Shown here in pieces: positions 1 to 8,481 of a DNA stretch of 64,000 nt (position 1 is the first letter of the stretch; the number at the start of each line of letters is the position of its first letter). The notes beneath the pieces are model-generated. The model was given only the letters and a program-made list of their open reading frames with translations, searched no databases and was not told where the DNA came from. The stretch is taken from assembly GCF_001557535.2 (NCBI RefSeq), contig NZ_CP014306.1:62001-126000 (forward strand), in the 5' to 3' direction. Made by a program: the position numbers and the translations under genes. Source of the stretch: Burkholderia sp. PAMC 26561. GTDB lineage: Bacteria > Pseudomonadota > Gammaproteobacteria > Burkholderiales > Burkholderiaceae.

Positions 1-1061
1 CTTGTGTTTCACCACGCGTGAACAACGCCGAGCCGTGCGTGCGCGGCAGCACGCCTGTGCGGATTTCGATGGGACGGACGGTGCGCGTGTCACGGCCATC
101 GATACGCGGTTCGCCGTTCAAGATCTGCGTACGAACGATCTTCGCTTCGATGTCGAACAACACATTGCCGATGGTCGCCTTGTCAGCCGGCGCTTCGCCA
201 CGGGCAGCGGCTTCTTCGGTCAGCTTGGCAGTCGTCGATGCATACACTTCCTTCAGCTTGGCGCTGCGAGCCGACTTGTCGCGGATCTGATAAACCGACA
301 GCAATTCGGCTTGAGCCAGCTCGGCCACGCGCGCGATCAGCGGTTCGTTCTTCGCAGCCGGCGCCCAATCCCATTCCGGCTTGCCACCTTCAGCGACCAG
401 TTCGTGGATTGCATCGATTGCGACCTGCATCTGGTCGTGACCGAACACCACAGCGGCCAGCATGACTTCTTCGGTAAGCTGTTGCGCTTCCGATTCCACC
501 ATCAGCACCGCGCGTTCCGTACCGGCGACGATCAGGTCGAGCGCCGATTCCTTCATCTGCGGACGCGTCGGGTTCAGCACGAATTCGTTGTTGATGTATG
601 CAACGCGGGCAGCACCCACCGGGCCGTTGAACGGCAAACCGGAGATGGCCAGAGCCGCCGACGCGCCGATCAGCGCGGGAATGTCGGCGGGCACATCCGG
701 ATTCAGCGACAGCACGTGGATGACGACCTGGACTTCGTTATAGAAGCCTTCCGGGAACAGCGGGCGCAACGGACGGTCGATCAGGCGCGAAATCAGCGTT
801 TCGCCTTCCGACGGACGGCCTTCGCGACGGAAGAAACCACCCGGGATCTTGCCGGCTGCGTAGGTCTTTTCCAGATAATCGACGGTCAGCGGGAAGAAGT
901 CCTGGCCCGGCTTTGCCGTCTTCGCGCCGACAACCGTCGCGAGCACCACGGTATCTTCCACATCGACGATCACGGCGCCGCTTGCCTGGCGCGCGATTTC
1001 ACCTGTTTCCAGGCGAACGTTGTGTTGTCCCCACTTGAATTCCTTGACGATTTTCTTAAAC
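1..1061 (-). CDS. pnp: Polyribonucleotide nucleotidyltransferase (PNPase), 3' part outside window
   Basis: Reading the minus strand from the ATG at 1061 gives an uninterrupted frame of 353 codons that runs off the left edge. It starts [21 protein letters not shown] and contains the PNPase signatures [19 protein letters not shown] (about residue 77) and [11 protein letters not shown], covering the first RNase PH domain and the linking helical region. The missing part would hold the second RNase PH domain and the KH and S1 RNA-binding domains. PNPase degrades RNA 3' to 5' by phosphorolysis and works in the cytoplasmic degradosome. A GGAGTGAG Shine-Dalgarno sequence supports the start. It lies downstream of rpsO as in most proteobacteria, but a strong terminator separates the two, so it probably also uses its own promoter. 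The identification is secure. Confidence 0.97.
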
Positions 1062-1198
1062 ATTCTCACTCCTTCTTCGTTATGCCCCGCGGCTTTCTGA
1101 TGTGTTGTCGTGCTTGCCGGACCATCCGGAACGCCCGCACACACCGATAAAAACCGCGAAGCCAAGCGATGACCGGAACCGCGCAAGAGAGGGGTGTA

Positions 1199-1250
1199 TG
1201 TCATTCCAACGCAACACGACACGCGATGCGCATGACGCGCTGGAATGACA
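1199..1250 (-). promoter_or_regulatory. Long imperfect stem-loop in the pnp 5' leader
   Basis: A 10-bp perfect inverted repeat (TGTCATTCCA at 1199-1208, TGGAATGACA at 1241-1250) continues inward after one mismatch with CGC/GCG, giving a long hairpin about 140 nt upstream of the pnp start. It lies between the rpsO terminator and pnp, so it would sit in the pnp leader RNA. In E. coli a long leader hairpin is cut by RNase III and lets PNPase repress its own mRNA; a similar role here is inference from position and shape. The rest of 1062-1382 shows nothing I can support: no clear promoter and no open frame with coding character. Confidence 0.5.
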
Positions 1251-1370
1251 CAAAGCTCTGCCGCGAGGCCCGGCCCTGTAGTCGAATCGGTTTCCGATCC
1301 GGATTGGCTTTAATGCAAGCCTTCGATATTTCCCGCCGTTTTCCTGCTTGCGCGCGCGTACAGAGCGCGC

Positions 1371-1416
1371 CGTTCAAAAACAAAATGCCTGTATCAGCAA
1401 ACTGACACAGGCATTT
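1371..1416 (-). terminator. Rho-independent terminator after rpsO
   Basis: A perfect 10-bp stem (1383-1392 with 1407-1416), extended inward by TCAG/CTGA around a CAAA loop, lies 20 nt past the rpsO stop. On the minus strand it is followed by TTTTGTTTTT, the expected U-rich tail. It would end most rpsO transcripts before pnp. Confidence 0.85.
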
Positions 1417-1435
1417 CGTTGTGAACGCTAGCCGC

Positions 1436-1711
1436 TTACTTGCGCAGACCCAGCTTTTCGATCAGCGAGCGATAACGGTCAGCGTCTTTGCCCTTCAGGT
1501 AATCGAGCAGCTTGCGACGGCGGCTCACCATGCGCAGCAGGCCGCGGCGGCTGTGGTGATCTTTCGTGTGGGCCTTGAAGTGAACGGTCAGTTCATTGAT
1601 ACGGGTCGTCAGCAGTGCGACTTGCACTTCAGGCGATCCGGTGTCATTTGCGGCGCGCGCATATTCTGCGACGACGTCGGACTTCTTTGCATGAGCAACT
1701 ACGGTAGACAT
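1436..1711 (-). CDS. rpsO: 30S ribosomal protein S15
   Basis: The 91-residue product carries the conserved S15 core [21 protein letters not shown], the 16S-rRNA-binding segment [23 protein letters not shown], and the usual basic C-terminus. S15 is a primary binder of the 16S rRNA central domain. The length matches the family (about 89 residues); the first nine residues, containing VVAHAKKS, are slightly longer than the common form. An AAAGGAAA ribosome-binding sequence precedes the ATG. The order rpsO then pnp is typical. S15 often represses its own translation through its leader, and the roughly 150-nt leader here contains a GGTTTTC/GAAAACC pair that could form such a structure. Confidence 0.97.
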   Translation of the reverse strand: MSTVVAHAKKSDVVAEYARAANDTGSPEVQVALLTTRINELTVHFKAHTKDHHSRRGLLRMVSRRRKLLDYLKGKDADRYRSLIEKLGLRK

Positions 1712-1867
1712 TTGATTTTCCTTTGATACGGACAGGCGGTCACGGAAGAAGGGCCGTGCCGTGGGTTTTCTGCATCTTTTCCTTGGCCTGAAAACCGGCT
1801 TCGGATTTCCTTGCCGGACGCATTTGAACCAGGATTGAGGCCCGGCCTTACATACGGCAAGTCGCGA

Positions 1868-1876
1868 ATTATAGCA
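1868..1876 (-). promoter_or_regulatory. rpsO promoter, extended -10 element
   Basis: On the minus strand TGC directly precedes a perfect TATAAT (1868-1873), an extended -10 element. No good -35 is seen at 17 bp, which is usual for this class. Transcription would start near 1861, leaving a leader of about 150 nt before rpsO. Confidence 0.6.
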
Positions 1877-1949
1877 CAGCGATTTTGCCCGTCGACACGG
1901 TCACGCCCGGCGGATGTATTTGCGCAATAGGCCGGGTCCCAAGCTTCTC

Positions 1950-3236
1950 TTAAGAGGCGGGACGTTTCATCTGGCAGGTTGTCGGCATTGCGGTATTGGC
2001 TGCAGGGACCTTCAGCAAGGTCCGAAAGCCAAAGCCCGAGCCTTCGTTATCGAAGCGCACGCCCGGCGTGCCCGACTTGTCCATCTCCATGACATACAAG
2101 GGTTGGATCAACTGATGATCTGCGGCGCGCATTTCCGTGGTTTGAAAACCCGTGTCGAGTTTCATGCCTTCCAGCGCGTGGGCGACTGCGGTCGGATCGG
2201 CGCTGCGGGCCTTTTGCATTGCGTTGGCGAGCATTTCGATCATCAGCGGCATGCGCAGGAAAAGGTAATCGTCGGCGGGAGCCGGAAAACGGGTCCGGAA
2301 CGCACCGTAGTAAGCGTCCGACGCCGCGCCGCCCGCGTTTGGATGCCAGTCCGCCACCGCGACCACGTGTTTCACGCCGGCTTCGCCCAGCGCGGCAGGC
2401 GCGCCGAGACTGTTGCCGTAGAACGTGTAGAAGTGCGTGTCGAGGCCCTGCTCCCGCGCCGCTTTCACCAACAGCGTCAGGTCATTGCCCCAGTTGCCGG
2501 TGATGACGGCGTCGGCGCCGCTCGAACGGATCTTCGCGATGTACGGCGCGAAATCCTTTACGCGCCCGGCCGGAATGAATTCATCGGCGACGATTGCTAT
2601 GTCCGGACGGCGCTCCTTCAGCGCGCGGCGCGCTTCGCGGCTGACATCGTGGCCGAAGCTGTAGTCTTGATTGAACAAATAGACCTTTTTCACCGATGTC
2701 TCGCGCTGGATGACATCGGCCAGCGCGTTCATGCGCATGCCCGCGTGGGCATCGAAGCGGAAATGCCAGAAGCTGCAATCCTCGTTGGTGAGGGCGGGAT
2801 CATCGGCGGAATAATTCAGGAAGACCACCCGATGTCCAGGATCGCGGACGTTCTGCTTGTTGATCGCATCGACGAGCGCGGCGGCCACTGCCGAGCTATT
2901 TCCCTGCGTCACAAAGCCAATCCCCTGGTCTATCGCCGCGCGCAGTTGCACAAGGCTCGCTTCGCTGCTGCCTTTTCCGTCGAGCACGACAAGCTGCAAG
3001 GGATGCTTGCCATCGGGCAAAACCACGCCGCCATTGGCGTTCACGCGCTCCACGCCGAAGCGCAAGTTACGCTCGACGGACGCGCCCGCGTTGGCAAACG
3101 GGCCCGACATGCCTTCGATCATCGCGATGCGGATCGGCGCGAGATCGGCTGCCAGGGCCGGCGCAGCGAAAATACTCCCGAGAACGCCCACAACCACCGC
3201 CTTACTGCATTTCGCCAGCAAATCACGAAAACTCAT
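1950..3236 (-). CDS. Branched-chain amino acid-type ABC transporter substrate-binding protein
   Basis: About 428 residues with a signal peptide ending near APALAADLA and the periplasmic-binding type 1 fold of the LivJ/UrtA group: PIRIAMIEGMSGPFANAG at the N-terminus, FNQDYSFGHDVSREARRAL (second-lobe start) and SSGADAVITGNWGNDLTLLVK. It should bind an amino acid or related small molecule in the periplasm. No permease or ATPase gene is next to it, so it is an orphan that must use distant partners. An alternative ATG lies at 3245; I prefer 3236 because it has a purine-rich GGATGGGCGG upstream. The ligand cannot be told from sequence. Confidence 0.85.
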   Translation of the reverse strand: MSFRDLLAKCSKAVVVGVLGSIFAAPALAADLAPIRIAMIEGMSGPFANAGASVERNLRFGVERVNANGGVVLPDGKHPLQLVVLDGKGSSEASLVQLRAAIDQGIGFVTQGNSSAVAAALVDAINKQNVRDPGHRVVFLNYSADDPALTNEDCSFWHFRFDAHAGMRMNALADVIQRETSVKKVYLFNQDYSFGHDVSREARRALKERRPDIAIVADEFIPAGRVKDFAPYIAKIRSSGADAVITGNWGNDLTLLVKAAREQGLDTHFYTFYGNSLGAPAALGEAGVKHVVAVADWHPNAGGAASDAYYGAFRTRFPAPADDYLFLRMPLMIEMLANAMQKARSADPTAVAHALEGMKLDTGFQTTEMRAADHQLIQPLYVMEMDKSGTPGVRFDNEGSGFGFRTLLKVPAANTAMPTTCQMKRPAS

Positions 3237-3453
3237 ACCGCCCATCCAAGATAAAAGCCGAACCGCGGATCATAGGCTGCAGGGTACGGCACGCGCAACA
3301 TCTCGCCTGAATCCGCGATGAAATGGAATACCGGCACGGGTCCGCGCGTTTTCCTGAACAAGCGGGCGCGGACTGGACCGTGCCCCATGTCAAAATAACT
3401 ACCACAGCAAAAACCCACGATAAATTGTGGACACGCACACGAAGGAGGCTTCA

Positions 3454-3960
3454 ATGTTGATCAGTTCGATACGAAAACCGGCCGCAATGATTCTGGCCCT
3501 GTTGCTGACGGCGTGTGCGCAGCCGTGGCAGAACTATCAGGCGGGCGCGGATTCATCGACGGTGACAGCGCGCCTCGGTCCGCCAAAAGAGGTCTATGAC
3601 CTGCCGAACGGCGGCAAGCGCCTGATGTGGCCGACCCAGCCGCTAGGCGAAGTGACGACGGCGGCGGACATCGATGCATCGGGGAAGATCGTGAACGTGC
3701 GTCAGGTCCTCGATGAAAACGAGTTTTATAAAGCGCAGATCGGCACATGGACGCGCAAGGACGTTCTGCTCAACTTCGGGCGGCCGGTCGAGACGTCCTA
3801 CTTTCCGCTCATGAAGCGCGAGGTATGGACGTATCGGTACATGGAGGCGGGTTACTGGTACATGATGTTCAGCTTCTATTTCGATGACCAGGGCATCGTG
3901 CGCCTGACACAAAAAACGCCGGACCCGCTGCACGACCCCGATCGCCGGAACTTCTTCTGA
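3454..3960 (+). CDS. Lipoprotein with SmpA/OmlA-like repeats
   Basis: The 168-residue product starts at an ATG preceded by a strong GAAGGAGG site; an in-frame upstream ATG at 3427 lacks one. The N-terminus is a lipoprotein signal (hydrophobic run, then LLTAC) with the lipidated Cys near residue 23. The mature part has two copies of a BamE/SmpA-like element: SSTVTARLGPPKEVYDLPN and TRKDVLLNFGRPVETSYFP. Proteins of this shape are small outer-membrane-facing lipoproteins with an assembly or scaffold role, but this one is not BamE itself and its function is unknown. It is monocistronic, with its own terminator downstream. Confidence 0.8.
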   Translation: MLISSIRKPAAMILALLLTACAQPWQNYQAGADSSTVTARLGPPKEVYDLPNGGKRLMWPTQPLGEVTTAADIDASGKIVNVRQVLDENEFYKAQIGTWTRKDVLLNFGRPVETSYFPLMKREVWTYRYMEAGYWYMMFSFYFDDQGIVRLTQKTPDPLHDPDRRNFF

Positions 3961-4014
3961 AGACCTCACAGACACACGCCTCTCGCGCCCATCGGGCGAT
4001 TTATTTCTCGTCCG

Positions 4015-4048
4015 AAAAAAATGCCGCCGCCGAACGCGGCATTTTTTT
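4015..4048 (+). terminator. Rho-independent terminator after the lipoprotein gene
   Basis: A GC-rich stem (ATGCCGC...GCGGCAT) flanked by seven A on the left and seven T on the right lies 55 nt after the lipoprotein stop. The A/T symmetry means it could also work on the minus strand. Confidence 0.85.
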
Positions 4049-4085
4049 ATGGCTGGACGTCCGGAACCTTTTCATAGAAAGTAAT

Positions 4086-4099
4086 TCGTAAGCTTACGA
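4086..4099. promoter_or_regulatory. 14-bp perfect palindrome upstream of carbonic anhydrase
   Basis: TCGTAAGCTTACGA is a perfect 14-bp palindrome 85 nt before the carbonic anhydrase start. It lies in the only space available for that gene's promoter and may be a regulator site; no factor can be named. Confidence 0.3.
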
Positions 4100-4183
4100 C
4101 TACGTTGTGTCAGTGAATCGGAAAATCGTTTCGTTGTAGATCGCCTACCATTACGTTTTTGGAGCTGGATTGGACTACACCCC

Positions 4184-4837
4184 ATGACTCGACCCAAACG
4201 CATGCTTGTTGAAAACGTTGGCTGGGCGGCAGAAACCGCCGCCAGCGACCCGCCTTTCTTCGAAACCCTCGCGCAGGGACAAAGCCCGACCGTGCTGTGG
4301 CTTGGCTGCTCCGACAGCCGCGTGCCGGCCGAAACCATCACGCACTCGAAGCCCGGCGATCTGTTCGTCCATCGCAACATCGCGAACCTGTTTTCCGCCG
4401 ACGACGACAACACCATGAGCGTCCTCGAATACGCGGTAAACGTGCTGAAAGTGGACGATGTGATCGTCTGCGGACATTATGGATGCGGCGGCGTGCGGGC
4501 GTCGTTGTTGCCCATGTCGCCCGCCCTTCCCCACGTCAACCGCCGCATTGCGCCGCTGTGCGCGCTGGCGCAAAAACACAGCGGCGAACTCGACGCCATC
4601 GAGCCCGGCGATGGCCGCATCGACCGGCTTGCTGAACTGAGCGTGCTGGAACAAGTTCGCGCGATCCGGCGCGTGTCGACCGTACGCGACGCCGAGCGCC
4701 CACCGCGCGTTCACGGCTGGATATTCGGCCTGCGCGATGGCCGCATCAAAGTCCTTTCATCCGGCGATCCGGCTGACGCAGAGGCTGAACCTGCCCCGAG
4801 CGCCGTCCAATATATGACCGAAACAGCCGGCGACTAG
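4184..4837 (+). CDS. can: Beta-class carbonic anhydrase
   Basis: This 217-residue cytoplasmic zinc enzyme interconverts CO2 and bicarbonate. The beta-class zinc ligands are all present: Cys42 in GCSDSR (with the Asp44/Arg46 dyad), His98 and Cys101 in CGHYGCGG. Length and the motif FVHRNIANL match Can/CynT-type enzymes. It is followed 85 nt later by a SulP-family anion transporter on the same strand, a pairing found in many bacteria and suggesting joint handling of bicarbonate. The C-terminal 25 residues are Ala/Glu-rich and look disordered. The enzyme class is certain; the gene symbol rests on similarity to E. coli Can. Confidence 0.93.
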   Translation: MTRPKRMLVENVGWAAETAASDPPFFETLAQGQSPTVLWLGCSDSRVPAETITHSKPGDLFVHRNIANLFSADDDNTMSVLEYAVNVLKVDDVIVCGHYGCGGVRASLLPMSPALPHVNRRIAPLCALAQKHSGELDAIEPGDGRIDRLAELSVLEQVRAIRRVSTVRDAERPPRVHGWIFGLRDGRIKVLSSGDPADAEAEPAPSAVQYMTETAGD

Positions 4838-4922
4838 CCGGCGAGACTCTCCCTGCATAAAACCTCTTCTGTGCGACGCCCCTCGGGACATCGCATGGTT
4901 CAACTCGCGCCCCAAAAAGCCT

Positions 4923-6488
4923 ATGAACCTACGCCAGACGTTTGCCAATTTCCCTCGCGACATGTTCGCTGGGACCGTCGTTTTCCTTGTCGCCATGCCG
5001 CTTTGCCTTGGCATTGCCAACGCTTCCGGCGTCGAGCCGTTCGCAGGGCTGCTGTCAGGCATTATCGGCGGGCTGGTGGTGGCGCTTTTGAGCGGATCGC
5101 AACTGAGCGTGAGCGGCCCGGCGGCGGGACTCGTCGTGATCGTCGTCGATGGCATTGCCAAGCTCGGCAGCTTTTCCACCTTCCTCATGGCCGTGATGCT
5201 GGCGGGCGCGATCCAGTTCGGCTTCGGCATGCTGAAGGCCGGGCGCTTCGCGGCGTACGTGCCGTCATCGGTGATCAAGGGAATGCTCGCGGCAATCGGC
5301 TTGCTGCTCATCATCAAGCAAGTGCCGCTCGCCGCCGGTTTCGCCAACGATGGCGCCCACGTCGCCGCGGCAGCGCCAGGCACGATCGCCACACCCTTCG
5401 GCGCGATGTCGCTCGCCGCGTGTCTGGTGGCCATTGTGTCTATCGCGATCCTGGCAAGCTGGGAAACGAAGGCCATGCGCCGCTTCGCGTTCGTACGCGC
5501 GGTGCCCGCGCCGCTTGCCGTGGTCGTGCTCGGCATCGCGATCACGCTTGCGCTCGATTTCGCTGCGCCGGGTTTTGCGCCGCCGGCGGAGCATCGGGTT
5601 TCACTGCCATCGCTGGCGACGTTCGCCGCGTTGAACGCCGCGCTCGACTGGCCCAACTTCGAGCAACTCATCAATCCCGATGTCTGGCGGCTCGCGATGA
5701 CGCTTGCCATCGTGGCGAGTCTCGAGACCTTGCTGAGTCTGGAAGCTGTCGAACAGATCGATCCCAAGAAGCGTACCGCGCATCCGGATCGCGAACTGAA
5801 GGCGCAGGGCATCGGCAACATGATGGCGGGCGCGATCGGCGCGTTGCCCATCACCTCCGTGATCGTGCGCAGTTCGGCCAACGTCCACGCGGGTGCGCAA
5901 AGCCGATGGTCGGCCGTCATTCACGGCGTTCTGCTGCTGGCGAGCGTGTTCGCGCTGACGGCGGTGATCAACCTCATTCCGCTTGCCTGCCTCGCCGCGA
6001 TCCTGATCTTCACCGGACTGAAGCTCGCTAAGCCGTCGCTGTTCAAGGCCGTCGCGAAACAGGGTTTCGAGCGGTTTGCGCCATTCATCGTGACGATTGC
6101 CGGCGTGCTGATGACCGATCTGCTGATCGGCATCCTGCTGGGGATTGCGTGCAGCATCGCGCTTGCGATCCACGCGAATCTGCAGCGGCCGATCACCATC
6201 GCGCAGCACGACGATCACTTCCTGCTCTCGTTTCGCAAGGACGTGTCGTTTCTCGGCAAGGTGTCGCTCAAGCATCACCTGAAGCAGATTCCCGACAACG
6301 CAACGTTGATCGTCGATGCAAGCCGCGCGGATTTCATCGATCAGGATGTGCGTGAACTCATCGATAAATTCATCGCCGATGCCCCCGCCCGCGGGATTCA
6401 CGTCGAGTGCCGTCAGCTCGAACGCGCGGCGCGGGAACGGCACGGCTTTCAGCAGCGCATGGCGCTTTTCAGACGGGCTTTCCGCTAA
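4923..6488 (+). CDS. SulP family inorganic anion transporter
   Basis: A 521-residue inner-membrane protein with 10 or more hydrophobic segments and the SulP N-terminal pattern FPRDMFAGTVVFLVAMPLCLGIANASG, then GLLSGIIGGLVVALLSGSQLSVSGPAAGL. The C-terminus (about 440-510) resembles a STAS domain, with LIVDASRADFIDQDVRELI. SulP proteins move sulfate, bicarbonate or dicarboxylates. The adjacent carbonic anhydrase makes bicarbonate the likeliest substrate, but that is inference from context. The two genes are close enough to be co-transcribed, and a terminator shared with the converging leuA follows. Confidence 0.88.
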   Translation: MNLRQTFANFPRDMFAGTVVFLVAMPLCLGIANASGVEPFAGLLSGIIGGLVVALLSGSQLSVSGPAAGLVVIVVDGIAKLGSFSTFLMAVMLAGAIQFGFGMLKAGRFAAYVPSSVIKGMLAAIGLLLIIKQVPLAAGFANDGAHVAAAAPGTIATPFGAMSLAACLVAIVSIAILASWETKAMRRFAFVRAVPAPLAVVVLGIAITLALDFAAPGFAPPAEHRVSLPSLATFAALNAALDWPNFEQLINPDVWRLAMTLAIVASLETLLSLEAVEQIDPKKRTAHPDRELKAQGIGNMMAGAIGALPITSVIVRSSANVHAGAQSRWSAVIHGVLLLASVFALTAVINLIPLACLAAILIFTGLKLAKPSLFKAVAKQGFERFAPFIVTIAGVLMTDLLIGILLGIACSIALAIHANLQRPITIAQHDDHFLLSFRKDVSFLGKVSLKHHLKQIPDNATLIVDASRADFIDQDVRELIDKFIADAPARGIHVECRQLERAARERHGFQQRMALFRRAFR

Positions 6489-6502
6489 TTAACATCGCAA
6501 CG

Positions 6503-6536
6503 AAAAACGGCCCTCGCTTCTGGCGAGAGCCGTTTT
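6503..6536. terminator. Bidirectional terminator between SulP gene and leuA
   Basis: AAAACGG...CCGTTTT arms (6504-6510 and 6530-6536) extend with CTCGC/GCGAG around a short loop. A-run on the left and T-run on the right make it usable from both sides; it sits in the short space between the converging genes. Confidence 0.8.
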
Positions 6537-6585
6537 CAATCAGCGAGGCGGCTGGATCAAGCGCCTTGCTGTGTGTGCATCAAAA

Positions 6586-8130
6586 TCACGAAAGCTGCGG
6601 GTTGAGCTTTTCGACTTTCGAATGGAGCTTGTTGAGCGCGGCAAGATACGCTTTCGCCGATGCCGCCACAATGTCCGGGTCCGTGCCCACGCCATTGACA
6701 ATCCGGCCGCTCTTCGACAAGCGCACGGTCACTTCGCCCTGAGCCTGCGTGCCCGTGGTAATGGCGTTAACCGAATACAGCACCAGCTCGGCGCCGCTCG
6801 TCACTTTCGATTCGATCGCGTGAAGCGTCGCATCCACCGGACCGTTACCACGCGACTCGCCGTGCACTTCGATGCCATCGACAGCAAACACCACGCGTGC
6901 ATGCGGCTGCTCACCCGTTTCCGAACGCTGAGCCAGCGACACGAAGCGGAACGTTTCCTTCGCCTGCATTTCCGCCGACTCTTCGGAGACGATCGCCATG
7001 ATGTCTTCGTCGAAGATTTCCGACTTGCGGTCGGCGAGTTCCTTGAAGCGCACGAACGCTGCGTTCACGTCCGTTTCCGACTCCAGCGTCACGCCCAGGT
7101 CTTCGAGGCGCTGCTTGAACGCGTTGCGGCCCGACAGCTTGCCGAGCACGATCTTGTTCGTTGCCCAGCCTACGTCTTCGGCGCGCATGATTTCGTAGGT
7201 ATCGCGCGCTTTCAACACGCCATCCTGGTGAATGCCCGATGCATGCGCGAACGCGTTTGCGCCCACCACAGCCTTGTTCGGCTGCACGACAAAACCCGTG
7301 ATCTGCGAGACAAGCTTGGACGTCGGCACAATGTGCGTGGTGTCGATACCCAGTTCCAGCCCGTAATAATCCTTGCGCGTTTTCATCGCCATCACGACTT
7401 CTTCCAGCGCCGTGTTACCCGCGCGCTCGCCGAGACCGTTGATGGTGCACTCGATCTGACGCGCGCCGCCGATATGCACGCCAGCGAGCGAATTGGCGAC
7501 GGCCATGCCAAGGTCGTCGTGGCAATGCACGGACCAGATCGCCTTGTCCGAATTCGGCACGCGTTCGCGAATGGTCTTGATCAGGTTGCCGTAACCTTCC
7601 GGCACGGCATAACCCACGGTGTCCGGAATATTGATGATGGTCGCGCCTTCGTCGATCACCGCTTCCAGCACGCGGCACAAGAAGTCGAGATCCGAGCGGC
7701 TGCCGTCTTCCGGCGAGAATTCCACGTCGTCCGTGAACTTGCGCGCGAAACGCGTGGCGAGACGAGCCTGCTCGTAGACCTGATCGGCGCTCATGCGCAG
7801 CTTCTTTTCCATATGCAGCGCGGACGTCGCGATGAACGTATGAATGCGGAAGTGATCGGCGGGTTTGAGGGCGTCGGCGGCGCGCTGGATGTCTTTGTCG
7901 TTGGCGCGGGCGAGCGAGCAGATCGTGCTGTCCTTGATCAGGCCGGCAATAGTGTGGATTGCATCGAAATCGCCGTTGGAACTGGCTGCAAAGCCCGCTT
8001 CGATCACATCGACTTTCATCCGTTCGAGTGCTTTTGCGATGCGGATCTTCTCGTCTTTCGTCATCGACGCGCCGGGGGATTGCTCGCCATCGCGAAGCGT
8101 CGTGTCGAAAATGATGAGTTTGTCTGCCAT
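6586..8130 (-). CDS. leuA: 2-isopropylmalate synthase
   Basis: This enzyme condenses acetyl-CoA with 2-ketoisovalerate, the first committed step of leucine synthesis. The 514-residue product starts [20 protein letters not shown], carrying the catalytic Arg-Asp pair of the DRE-TIM metallolyases. The metal ligands appear in [19 protein letters not shown]. The C-terminal third (about 385-510) matches the LeuA dimer/leucine feedback domain ([13 protein letters not shown]). Length is normal for the long form. Upstream in-frame codons to 8208 exist but lie inside the attenuator region, so the ATG at 8130 is chosen. Regulation is probably by leucine feedback on the enzyme and by the leader at 8164-8375. 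Confidence 0.96.
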   Translation of the reverse strand: MADKLIIFDTTLRDGEQSPGASMTKDEKIRIAKALERMKVDVIEAGFAASSNGDFDAIHTIAGLIKDSTICSLARANDKDIQRAADALKPADHFRIHTFIATSALHMEKKLRMSADQVYEQARLATRFARKFTDDVEFSPEDGSRSDLDFLCRVLEAVIDEGATIINIPDTVGYAVPEGYGNLIKTIRERVPNSDKAIWSVHCHDDLGMAVANSLAGVHIGGARQIECTINGLGERAGNTALEEVVMAMKTRKDYYGLELGIDTTHIVPTSKLVSQITGFVVQPNKAVVGANAFAHASGIHQDGVLKARDTYEIMRAEDVGWATNKIVLGKLSGRNAFKQRLEDLGVTLESETDVNAAFVRFKELADRKSEIFDEDIMAIVSEESAEMQAKETFRFVSLAQRSETGEQPHARVVFAVDGIEVHGESRGNGPVDATLHAIESKVTSGAELVLYSVNAITTGTQAQGEVTVRLSKSGRIVNGVGTDPDIVAASAKAYLAALNKLHSKVEKLNPQLS

Positions 8131-8163
8131 GTTCGGGCTCCAGTGGGGAATTTTGGATTGATT

Positions 8164-8231
8164 AAAACGGTGGAGAAAGGCGATATGGAATTCGGGTGTT
8201 CGCGCCACCGCTGGCGTCGAAAACCACGAAC
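8164..8231 (-). promoter_or_regulatory. Candidate leucine attenuator: two mutually exclusive hairpins
   Basis: Between the leader ORF and leuA the minus strand can fold two ways. A terminator-like hairpin pairs CGGTGG (8210-8205) with CCACCG (8173-8168), continued inside by GCGA/TCGC, and is followed by TTTTAAT. The alternative pairs GTTCG (8231-8227) with CGAAC (8202-8198) and CGCCA (8216-8212) with TGGCG (8207-8203). The second consumes the 5' arm of the first, as an antiterminator would. I did not resolve the leader segment that would pair to block the antiterminator. Confidence 0.65.
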
Positions 8232-8253
8232 GAGCAGACGGGAGGCGGGAAGC

Positions 8254-8340
8254 TTAGCGCGGCAGGCGCGCTAGTAGCGGTAGCGCACGTAGCGGCGCAC
8301 CGGCTAGGGACAACGAGAGGAGATGGGCGAAAAAATTCAT
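8254..8340 (-). CDS. leuL: Leucine leader peptide, apparently leaderless
   Basis: A 28-codon ORF ending in TAA, translating to MNFFAHLLSLSLAGAPLRAL followed by PLLARLPR. Nine of 28 residues are leucine, and five of the nine use CTA, a very rare codon in this high-GC genome. The ATG begins six bases after the TATAGT -10 hexamer, so the predicted transcription start coincides with the start codon. The mRNA would then have no ribosome-binding site. It lies directly upstream of leuA and before alternative hairpins, as expected for translation-coupled attenuation, where ribosomes stalled at CTA codons favour the antiterminator. The function is inferred from composition and position. Confidence 0.75.
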   Translation of the reverse strand: MNFFAHLLSLSLAGAPLRALPLLARLPR

Positions 8341-8346
8341 TCGCAA

Positions 8347-8375
8347 ACTATAACTACATTTTTGAGCGCGTGCAA
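8347..8375 (-). promoter_or_regulatory. leuL-leuA promoter
   Basis: TTGCAC (8375-8370) and TATAGT (8352-8347) are separated by exactly 17 bp on the minus strand. The predicted start point is the A of the leader-peptide ATG at 8340 (or within a base or two). Confidence 0.75.
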
Positions 8376-8438
8376 TTGGGCTTTCCGATCGGGGCGATTG
8401 GTGCCTGGTTCGGTGTTCAGTTCGACCTTCCTGCAGTC

Positions 8439-8475
8439 GAAAAAAACGCGCACCGGCTGTAAGGACCGATGCGCG
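8439..8475 (-). terminator. Rho-independent terminator after pssA
   Basis: GCGCATCGG and CCGGTGCGC form a 9-bp stem (one G-U pair) on the minus strand, followed by GTTTTTTT. It ends the pssA transcript before the separate leuA promoter. Confidence 0.85.
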
Positions 8476-8481
8476 TTGATA

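Noticed and set aside
2..1150. 382-codon plus-strand frame opposite pnp
   Set aside because: It is the mirror of a certain gene; its translation is His/Arg/Gln-rich without any domain. Long antisense frames are common in GC-rich codon-biased DNA.
4757..5920. 387-codon minus-strand frame opposite the SulP gene
   Set aside because: Ala/Ser/Met-rich mirror of the transporter; no ribosome-binding site or family pattern.
6571..8274. 567-codon plus-strand frame opposite leuA
   Set aside because: Same cause: antisense of leuA, biased composition, no motif, and it runs through the leuA attenuator.
8196..8462. 88-codon plus-strand frame between pssA and leuA
   Set aside because: It lies opposite the leuA leader, promoter and pssA terminator and has no coding features.
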